Source of the DNA: Rhodopirellula halodulae
Lineage (GTDB): Bacteria; Planctomycetota; Planctomycetia; Pirellulales; Pirellulaceae
Assembly: GCF_020966775.1 (NCBI RefSeq)
Contig: NZ_JAJKFV010000007.1
Span: 124,001-188,000 of the forward strand
DNA: 64,000 nt
Reading direction: 5' to 3'
The notes under the pieces were generated by a model. It saw only the letters and a list, made by a program, of their open reading frames with translations. It ran no database searches and was not told where the DNA came from. Of this stretch, positions 55,037 to 61,731 are shown piece after piece. Within the stretch, counting starts at the first letter, position 1. Every line of letters starts with the position of its first letter. The translations under genes were made by a program, and so were the position numbers.

Positions 55037-57159
55037 GTCGGCGACGCGCCTCGCTGTCTCCCTCGTTGTTTCCTTTCCTAGCGGTGCTGGTGTGCACGTT
55101 GGGGACGCTGATTCTGTTGTTGGCTTTGGTGGCCGAGAAGGCTCGGGACACTTCCGTACCGCAAGTCGCTTTGGCTGAAGACGACTCCGTGGCCGTGCCG
55201 ACCACCGATGACCCGTCCAACCCATCGGTGGAAAGTGCCGTTTCGGCGAAAGCGGACGCTCAACCATCGGCGATGACCGCGTCGATGGCGACCAGTCTGC
55301 TGGAAGAAGAAGAATTTCGGGTCACGGAATTGGTGGCGCATCGCGAAAAGCAAACGGAAAAGGTTGAACGCCGTCGCGATGAATTGACGCAAATCCAATC
55401 CGCGACGCAGAAGCTTCGCAGCCGTTTGAAGCTACTCAGCGATGAAGTCGACGCTGCCGTGTCGCCGGAAGATGCGATGCAGGTCGACGAGCAAGCGATC
55501 GTGATGATGCGTGAAGAAATGGAAACGCTCCGTCGCGAAATTGCCGAATTAGAATCTGTCAAATCCGGTGACAAGCCTCGTGTTGTCATCGTGCCTCACC
55601 GCGGACCCAACGGAAGTGCTCGACGTCCAATCTATGTTGAGTGCACCGCCAATGGGATCACGATCTGGCCCGAGGACACTCGGATCACACACACGCAATT
55701 GATCGCGGGCGTTGAGTCGGGATCGCCGACCGCCAATCCTTTGGATGCGGCATTGCGAGTGGTGCGTCGTCATGCGGTGCAGCATTACGGTGATTCTGCT
55801 CCGCCGTACCCGTTGTTGATTGTGCGACCCGATGGCATCGAAACTTTCGTGGTGGCTCGCGCAGCGATGGGCGATTGGGATGATCAATATGGCTACGAGT
55901 TGGTGCCCGGCGAAGTGGATCTGGCATTTCCCAAAGCCGATTCGACGTTGAAACCGAAGATCGAGCTGGCCATCCACGAAGCCGTCAATCGAAACGCCTA
56001 TCGCTACATCGGCGGACGTGGCGGGGCTGGTTCCGGAGGATCCGGCGGTGACGTCGCGGGCTCGGTTGGTGGTCCAAGGAGCAATCTACTGAGTGGTGGC
56101 CAGGATTATTACGCCAAACCCGACGGTTCCTACGCGTCAGGTTCAGGACCAATGGTTTCCGGCAACACCCAAGGAAGCGAATTCGGAAGCGAAATTGGAA
56201 CCCAAGCCGGTCGCGATGCTGGATCTCGCAGCGGATTCGGATCCGGGGCCGAGGAAACTCGTCCGAGCAAACCGTTGCCGGTGCTGTCGGCTCGGTCGTT
56301 GGATCGCCAAGCTCGGTCCAATGGCTTTGCACCCTTGCGCGACAATGGTCCGCCTCTGACCGCCGGTGGGATGGCGGAGCCCGTCCCCGGTTCGACTCAT
56401 GAGCGATTCGGTGCTGCGGAAACCCATTCGGACGCTTTGAACGAATACCTGGCGCAGAAAGACAAACCTTTGTCCAGCCGCATGCCATCGGCGGGGCAAT
56501 CGGGAACGGGTGACAGCGCGAACGCGAACTTGATGGCGGCTGGTCAGGAGGCAATGGATGGTTCTGATTCATCGGATCAAAGCGAACCGTTCCAAAGCAA
56601 CACCGATGCGGACCAGCGAGGTGCCAGTTCGCAAGTCAACGGAGAGATGGCTGCGGGAATGAAGCAGCCTTCCGGTGGTCAGTCCGCGGCGGCTTCCGTT
56701 TCGATGTCCTCTGCACCGGCGGCATCCCAGGCTCAACCGCCCGCGGGAGCCCCGCCGCAAAGCATGAACATGCGAATGGACCAGCAACAGCAAGCCGCAC
56801 CAACGATGGTGCGACGTGAAGGCAAGGATTGGGCGTTGCCGCGTTCCATGGCGGGGATGAACGGAACCCAAGTCGTGCGACCAATCGCGATGGTTTGTCA
56901 CCACGACCGATACGAGCTGGTTCAGAATAACGAAGTCATCCAGTCATTCCCGTTCGAGAACGGTTCGGTCTACAACGCGACATTGCGTTTGGCGACCGCT
57001 GTTCGTGATCGCGTCGATAGCTGGGGAACCACTCTGCCCGGCGGTCGTTGGCAGCCTCGGTTGGACGTGTTGGTGGCTCCTCACGCCGAGCAGCGTTTTC
57101 ATGAGTTGCAAACGCTGATGAACGGTAGCGGTGTCGAAATCATGCGGAGGGTTCGATGA
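55033..57159 (+). CDS. Large TolR/ExbD-like subunit lacking the transmembrane aspartate
   Basis: A 708-residue protein with one N-terminal membrane helix (SLSPSLFPFLAVLVCTLGTLILLLALVAEK). Aligned on the next gene's helix, the position that carries the proton-relay Asp in ExbD/TolR is Ala here (FPFLAVLV versus AFLDIVAN). A coiled coil follows (about 95-175), then an alpha/beta segment (RVVIVPHRGPNG...RRPIYVECTANGITIWPEDTRI), a Ser/Gly/Gln-rich linker (about 330-590) and a C-terminal domain (RPIAMVCHHDRYELVQ...RLDVLVAPHAEQRFHELQ). The head is much larger than in ExbD. It overlaps both neighbours by 4 bp, so the three subunits are co-produced. Confidence 0.75.
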   Translation: MSRRRASLSPSLFPFLAVLVCTLGTLILLLALVAEKARDTSVPQVALAEDDSVAVPTTDDPSNPSVESAVSAKADAQPSAMTASMATSLLEEEEFRVTELVAHREKQTEKVERRRDELTQIQSATQKLRSRLKLLSDEVDAAVSPEDAMQVDEQAIVMMREEMETLRREIAELESVKSGDKPRVVIVPHRGPNGSARRPIYVECTANGITIWPEDTRITHTQLIAGVESGSPTANPLDAALRVVRRHAVQHYGDSAPPYPLLIVRPDGIETFVVARAAMGDWDDQYGYELVPGEVDLAFPKADSTLKPKIELAIHEAVNRNAYRYIGGRGGAGSGGSGGDVAGSVGGPRSNLLSGGQDYYAKPDGSYASGSGPMVSGNTQGSEFGSEIGTQAGRDAGSRSGFGSGAEETRPSKPLPVLSARSLDRQARSNGFAPLRDNGPPLTAGGMAEPVPGSTHERFGAAETHSDALNEYLAQKDKPLSSRMPSAGQSGTGDSANANLMAAGQEAMDGSDSSDQSEPFQSNTDADQRGASSQVNGEMAAGMKQPSGGQSAAASVSMSSAPAASQAQPPAGAPPQSMNMRMDQQQQAAPTMVRREGKDWALPRSMAGMNGTQVVRPIAMVCHHDRYELVQNNEVIQSFPFENGSVYNATLRLATAVRDRVDSWGTTLPGGRWQPRLDVLVAPHAEQRFHELQTLMNGSGVEIMRRVR

Positions 57160-58226
57160 GTCGACGCAAACGGGCCACGCTGGAACTCGGACACGATGCC
57201 TTTTTGGACATTGTGGCCAACCTTGTTGGGATCCTGATCATTTTGGTGGTCGTGCTGGGGACCCAAACGCAACGCATCACGAGGGCACTGACGTCGCCGG
57301 ATGAGGTCGCTCAAAATCCAGGCGAACTTGTGCAGCCCGACGCGGTGATTCCAAACACGCCGACGCTTGCCACCGAATCGCAGATTTCCGAACTCGCGCA
57401 AACGGCGATGCAAGCCGCGGCAGCGCAGCGCGAGTCGAATCGGTTGGAAAAGATGATCGTTCGCTATGATGCGGAACTGGAAGTTGCCAAACGCGAACGC
57501 GGTGCCTTGTTGGACCTGTTGACGTTAGCCGAAGAGGCTTGGGCGGAAAAACAGAAGTCTTTGGATGAACAGAAGGTTCGCGCGGCCAAGTTGGGAAGCG
57601 AGATGCAGGAGGTCAGTTCCCAGTTGGCGGAATTGGCGGGAACCAAAGAACGTCTGGAAAACCAAGAGTCGCCGGTTGTGGCGGTGGAGCATCTGCCGAC
57701 GCCCATGGCAAAAACCGTGTTCGGCGACGAGATTCATCTGCGTTTAAAGAACAACCGTTTGTCGGTGGTCCCGATCGAGCCTTTGTTGGAAGCCATCAAA
57801 GAAGACTTCGGCCGCGTGATTCGCGGTTCGAGAAACGGGCGATCGTCCTCGGCGGTGGGACCGATTCGAGGCTACGTGGCTCACTATGCGATGGACAAAT
57901 CCACCGGCCGGATCACGCAGAGTGGCAAGACTGGCATGGGCACTAGGGTGCAACTCGCCGGGATGGTGATCGAGCCGTTGGAAGAGCCTCATGGCCAACC
58001 CATTGATCAAGTCCTGACAACCAGTCGCTTGCTCGATGTGGAACTTGCCGGACGAGATCCTTCTAAAACCACTATCACGGTGTGGGTTTACCCGGAAAGC
58101 TTTGCTTCGTTCCGGTCGCTGAAGGAACACTTGTATCGACGTGGGTTTGCCACGGCCGCGCGTCCGTTGCCTGCGGATCGAGCCATCACCGGTGGCCCGA
58201 GCGGTTCACGATCACAGGCACAGTAA
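57156..58226 (+). CDS. TolR/ExbD-like subunit with conserved transmembrane aspartate
   Basis: A 356-residue protein with one N-terminal membrane helix, GHDAFLDIVANLVGILIILVVVLG. The Asp in FLDIVANL matches the proton-carrying Asp of ExbD/TolR/MotB helices. A coiled coil (about 85-175, ESNRLEKMIVRYDAELEVAKRERGALLDLL) follows, then a compact C-terminal domain (EIHLRLKNNRLSVVPIEPLLEAIKEDFGRV...TGRITQSGKTGMGTRVQLAG) presumably in the periplasm. It is the third gene of the unit, starting in the stop of the second. It is the likely energised stator partner of the TolQ-like protein. Confidence 0.8.
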   Translation: MSRRKRATLELGHDAFLDIVANLVGILIILVVVLGTQTQRITRALTSPDEVAQNPGELVQPDAVIPNTPTLATESQISELAQTAMQAAAAQRESNRLEKMIVRYDAELEVAKRERGALLDLLTLAEEAWAEKQKSLDEQKVRAAKLGSEMQEVSSQLAELAGTKERLENQESPVVAVEHLPTPMAKTVFGDEIHLRLKNNRLSVVPIEPLLEAIKEDFGRVIRGSRNGRSSSAVGPIRGYVAHYAMDKSTGRITQSGKTGMGTRVQLAGMVIEPLEEPHGQPIDQVLTTSRLLDVELAGRDPSKTTITVWVYPESFASFRSLKEHLYRRGFATAARPLPADRAITGGPSGSRSQAQ

Positions 58227-58289
58227 CCAATTCACATTGTCGGCGTTTTCATCGTTGCTGCGTCGAAAGCATGGCGGGCGAATTGACCG

Positions 58290-59201
58290 CTAGCCAGCTT
58301 CCATGTCGACGAGCGTTTGCTTGACGATTTCCGCCGACCTTCGGAAAGCGTCCTGTTCTTCTTCGTTCAGCACGGGGTGCAGAATCCGAGTGATGCCTTC
58401 GCGTCCGATCACCGCCGGCATCGACAGGCAGACGTCTTCCACGCCCAAGTACCCATCCACCATGACGCTGACTGGTAACGTGTGCCGAAGGTCGTACGTG
58501 ATGCTGTCCAAAATCGTGATCGTGGCCATCGCGATTCCATAGGACGTGTGACCTTTCAAGCGAAAAACCTCGTAGCCCATGGCTTTGGTTTTTTCGAACA
58601 TCTCCCGTGATGTGTCACTGGGATAGAACCGTTCGCCACCCGTCATGGCGATGGATGATGCCGCGAATTGAGAGTCGCCGTGTTCGCCCATGATGTAGGC
58701 GCGGATGTCTTCCGGGTGAATTTGCAAACGCGTGGACAGGAGGGCTCGGTAGCGAATGCTATCCACCAACGTCCCCGTTCCGATGACTCGTTTGGGATCG
58801 AACCCAGTCAGGCGAATCGTTTCATACGTCAGTGCATCGACCGGATTGCTGACCATCAAGATGATCGCGTTGGGGCTTTGACGTGCCAGTTCAGGAATCC
58901 ATTCTTTCAGGATGGGCATGTTCTCGATGCCCATCGCCAACCGGGTTTGTTCTGGATAGCGAAAGGGAACCGACGCGGTGAAGATGATCACATCGGAGTC
59001 CTTCGAGTCCGCGATCTCGCCGGCGTGGATCTTCATGTTGCTGTTGACCAGCGCCGCAGCGTGGGTCAAATCCAAAGCATCGCCCTCGGCCTTGTTACGT
59101 GAACGATTCAGGAGAAGCAGTTCGCTGGCGAGTGGATTGATTGTCAAGCCAAACGCGATGGCTGATCCGACACGTCCGGTTCCTACCAAGGTGATCTTCA
59201 T
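58290..59201 (-). CDS. Malate/lactate dehydrogenase
   Basis: A 303-residue cytosolic enzyme of the LDH/MDH family, started at MKITLVGTGRVGSAIAFG (59201); the upstream open frame to 59411 is rejected. NAD binding is through GTGRVG. Catalytic Asp-His are in NPVDALTYE and GEHGDSQ (His in HGDS), and TGTLVDSIRYR is the usual helix. The substrate loop reads SVPFRYPEQTRL: counting back from the conserved Arg, the position that is Gln in lactate and Arg in malate dehydrogenases is Arg here, which favours malate. This assignment rests on one residue. It is convergent with the TolQR-like operon. Confidence 0.85.
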   Translation of the reverse strand: MKITLVGTGRVGSAIAFGLTINPLASELLLLNRSRNKAEGDALDLTHAAALVNSNMKIHAGEIADSKDSDVIIFTASVPFRYPEQTRLAMGIENMPILKEWIPELARQSPNAIILMVSNPVDALTYETIRLTGFDPKRVIGTGTLVDSIRYRALLSTRLQIHPEDIRAYIMGEHGDSQFAASSIAMTGGERFYPSDTSREMFEKTKAMGYEVFRLKGHTSYGIAMATITILDSITYDLRHTLPVSVMVDGYLGVEDVCLSMPAVIGREGITRILHPVLNEEEQDAFRRSAEIVKQTLVDMEAG

Positions 59202-59385
59202 GCAAGCTGCTCCGTTGCGATTGCGACGACGTTGAGACTCCGATTTCATCTTAACGTTTTGAAACGGAAGCCAATTGCCGACGCAGAGCGTACCGGCCCA
59301 GTGCAGCTTTCGCATCCATCGCAAGGCTTCAATGGCATCTAGCCGTCCGGTTCGACCAAGCGTTTGAGACGACGGCGGCGCACAG

Positions 59386-59417
59386 AAAAAGGCCAGTGCC
59401 CCGTAGGACACTGGCCT
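59386..59417 (-). terminator. Intrinsic terminator of the YTV gene
   Basis: A 9-bp stem AGGCCAGTG/CACTGGCCT (59390-59398 with 59409-59417) is followed on the minus strand by five T residues. It is the second hairpin after the YTV stop codon. Confidence 0.85.
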
Positions 59418-59434
59418 CGCAATTTTCAGATTGG

Positions 59435-59458
59435 CTGTTTGACCGTTTGGTCAAACAG
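59435..59458 (-). terminator. Strong stem-loop directly after the YTV stop codon
   Basis: A 10-bp perfect stem CTGTTTGACC/GGTCAAACAG with a 4-nt loop starts 5 bp past the stop. Without a T-run it may protect the 3' end of a highly expressed mRNA or work jointly with the terminator at 59386-59417. Confidence 0.6.
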
Positions 59459-59463
59459 ACGGA

Positions 59464-61248
59464 TCAGCATCCGCAGCCCGAAGCGACTGGAGCACCGCAT
59501 CCGCAACCGCTGGCCGAGCCAGCAGCAGCACCAGCGGCCGAGCCACATCCGTTGGAAGCAGGAACTTCAACGGTTTGAGGAACCATGATGGTCTTCGTGA
59601 CTTCGACTTCCTTTTCAACTTGGACTGGCACGCAAACGGTGTAGTCTTCGGTCTTTTCTTCTTCCACGCGGTCCATGACGGTCACGGTGTAAGGAACTTC
59701 TTCGCTCACCGTGTCGAACTCGGTGACGGTGTATTCGCGAGTCTTGGTTTCAGGAACCATGACGCAAACTTCGCGAGTGCGAGTTTCGGTGGTCATGCTG
59801 GTCTTTGGCACCATGCGGGTGCGAGTTTCAGCGACCATCGTGCAAACTTCTTTCGTACGAGTACGAGTTTCGGTTTTGTACTCGCAACGCTTTTCGGTGC
59901 GAACGCGTTGTTCTGCACGGCACTTGGTGACTTGGTATTCCTGAGTGCGTTGTTCTTGACGGCAACGACGAACAGGAACTTGGCAAGTGCGAGTCTCACG
60001 CTGCATGCGGGTCACTGGGACCATGCGAGTGCGAGTTTCCAAACGGCATTTCTTCACGTCGACCATGCGGGTCTTGGTTTCGGTGCGGTACTTGCAAACC
60101 GAAACGGGACGAGTGCGGGTTTCGGTACGGCACTTGGTCACGGTGTACGTGTAAGGCTCTTCCGAGCGCTCGTTGACGTACTCGGTGTAAGGAACTTCTT
60201 CGGTCACCAAGTTTGGAACCCAAACGCGTTTGGTGATGGTTTTGGTGCAACCGCCACAGCCGTTGTTGCATCCGCCACAGCTGCTGCCGCAACCGCAAGC
60301 GTCGCTGCAACCGCCGCACGATCCGCATCCGCCACAAGCCGATCCGCAACCGTTGCCGGCGGGGACTTCTTCGGTGACGCACTGGTAGCTACCCATGTCT
60401 TTGCTGACCATGCGGGTCTTTTGAACAGGAACGCGTTTGCAAACGGTGCGCGATGCGGTCAGCGTTTCGGTGTAAGGAACTTGAACCGTGTAGGTTTGCT
60501 CAACGGTTTCGGTGTAAGGAACGCGAACGGTGTAGGTTTGAGCGACTTGCTCGGTGTAAGGAACGCGAACGGTGTAGCTGCGCTCAACTTGCTCGGTCAC
60601 AGGAACGCAAACCGAGTAGGTCTTTTCGACCATTTCGGTGTAAGGAACATTCACGGTGTACGTGCGTGTTGCGGTTTCGGTGTAAGGAACCTGGACCGTG
60701 TAAGGCACTTCGACTTCGGTCGTCACGGGAACTTGAACCGAGTAGGTTTCTTCCACGGTGCTCTTTTGTGGAACCATGACGGTGTAAGCTTCTTCGATTT
60801 CGGTCGTCACAGGAACTTGCACGCTGTACTCTTCCGTCTTCTTCGACGGAACCATCACGGTGTATTCCTCTGTCTTGACGACTTCGCGAGGAACTTGCTT
60901 GGTGACGGTGCGAGTGCGAGTTTCGGTACGAGGAACGCATTTCACGACCGTGTAGGTGCGTTGACGCGTTTCTTGTTGCATTTGCGTTTCAGTCACCGTT
61001 TGCATTTCGGTGACTTGTTGTGGAACCATGATGGTCTTGGTGACCATGGCAGGACCACAACCTTCTGCTACGGCGACAGGAGCTGCGTCAGCAGCAGGTG
61101 CACCTTCGGCGGGCGAAGCCGAGACGACAGCACCGCATCCGCCACAGGCAGGTGCGGGAGCGGGTGCGCCACAGCAGTCAGCGCTGGCGGTCGAGCCGTA
61201 GGCGATTGCAGTCGCTGCAACCGCGAACGAATAGAACAATTTCTTCAC
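59464..61248 (-). CDS. YTV-repeat cell-wall protein
   Basis: A 594-residue exported protein. GTG at 61248 (GAGG upstream) gives the signal peptide MKKLFYSFAVAATAIAYGSTASA. The mature protein opens with a Cys/Gly/Ala-rich segment (DCCGAPAPAPACGGCG) and then repeats short Tyr/Thr/Val-containing units such as TYTVRVPYTEQVAQ and EETYSVQVPVTTE many times. A second Cys/Gly-rich block (about 320-350, CGSACGGCGSCGGC) and a further Arg/Thr repeat region (TETRTRMV) follow; it ends in a Cys/Gly-rich tail. YTV-type proteins are cell-wall proteins of Rhodopirellula, thought to be linked by disulfides. Two terminators suggest strong expression. Confidence 0.9.
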   Translation of the reverse strand: MKKLFYSFAVAATAIAYGSTASADCCGAPAPAPACGGCGAVVSASPAEGAPAADAAPVAVAEGCGPAMVTKTIMVPQQVTEMQTVTETQMQQETRQRTYTVVKCVPRTETRTRTVTKQVPREVVKTEEYTVMVPSKKTEEYSVQVPVTTEIEEAYTVMVPQKSTVEETYSVQVPVTTEVEVPYTVQVPYTETATRTYTVNVPYTEMVEKTYSVCVPVTEQVERSYTVRVPYTEQVAQTYTVRVPYTETVEQTYTVQVPYTETLTASRTVCKRVPVQKTRMVSKDMGSYQCVTEEVPAGNGCGSACGGCGSCGGCSDACGCGSSCGGCNNGCGGCTKTITKRVWVPNLVTEEVPYTEYVNERSEEPYTYTVTKCRTETRTRPVSVCKYRTETKTRMVDVKKCRLETRTRMVPVTRMQRETRTCQVPVRRCRQEQRTQEYQVTKCRAEQRVRTEKRCEYKTETRTRTKEVCTMVAETRTRMVPKTSMTTETRTREVCVMVPETKTREYTVTEFDTVSEEVPYTVTVMDRVEEEKTEDYTVCVPVQVEKEVEVTKTIMVPQTVEVPASNGCGSAAGAAAGSASGCGCGAPVASGCGC

Positions 61249-61406
61249 GGGGGATACCTCAAGAGGTTGGAACGGATGATGCCCAAGACGGATGTGGCGC
61301 ATCAACATGGACTGTCGGTTCGTAGAAGCTCCGCAGAACTTCACGTCGCAACATATATAACTCGCGCTCGGGGGGATCGAAATTGATTCCGCTCAGGGAA
61401 TTTGAT

Positions 61407-61613
61407 TCAAGTTCGGAAAGGTCGCGGGTCAGGTTGACTGTGCAGGTCGTACCGATTGGAAGATCCGAATCGGTGTTCAACACGGTGTACGGTCGTGGTG
61501 ATTTCGTCCGAGATGTTGCGGAGGCCGAACAGTCGTTGCAAACGGGCACGCAGCTTCCCTTTGCCAGCGCACACGATGTTCGAAGTGACCAAACCGTCGG
61601 CTCGAACGGTCAT
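61407..61613 (-). CDS. Uncertain small open frame, possibly a frameshifted gene
   Basis: A 68-residue frame starting MTVRADGLVTSNIVCAGKGK and continuing ARLQRLFGLRNISDEITTTV looks protein-like in its first 45 residues. An overlapping frame on the same strand then reads YTVLNTDSDLPIGTTCTVNL, also protein-like, as if one gene were broken by a frameshift near 61485. No ribosome site was seen. The gene may be real, decayed or noise. Confidence 0.3.
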   Translation of the reverse strand: MTVRADGLVTSNIVCAGKGKLRARLQRLFGLRNISDEITTTVHRVEHRFGSSNRYDLHSQPDPRPFRT

Positions 61614-61644
61614 GAGAAACCGCGTTCAGAAATCCAATGAAGAA

Positions 61645-61668
61645 CCCCACCGAGAGAACCCGGTGGGG
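61645..61668 (-). terminator. Stem-loop downstream of the large repeat protein gene
   Basis: An 8-bp perfect stem CCCCACCG/CGGTGGGG with an 8-nt loop lies 64 bp past the stop codon of the gene at 61732. The T-rich tail on the minus strand is weak (TTCTTC), so its role as a terminator is probable but not certain. Confidence 0.55.
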
Positions 61669-61731
61669 TGGCGTGTTTTCAGTGGTGAACGAATTGATCG
61701 CTTGTCTTGGTCAATCAGTCGTGTTGGCCAA

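Larger units (their letters stand above)
61249..61731. other. Intergenic region between two surface-protein genes
   Basis: About 480 bp. It contains ATATATAA at 61350-61357, which on the minus strand reads TTATATAT about 105 bp upstream of the YTV start and could be a promoter -10 region. It also holds the uncertain small frame and the stem-loop listed separately. Confidence 0.4.

Noticed and set aside
59575-61386. A 603-codon plus-strand open frame opposite the YTV gene
   Set aside because: It is the antisense of a highly repetitive gene; the product is dominated by Phe, His, Gly and Arg repeats, has no ribosome site, and exists because the repeat codons lack stops on the reverse strand.
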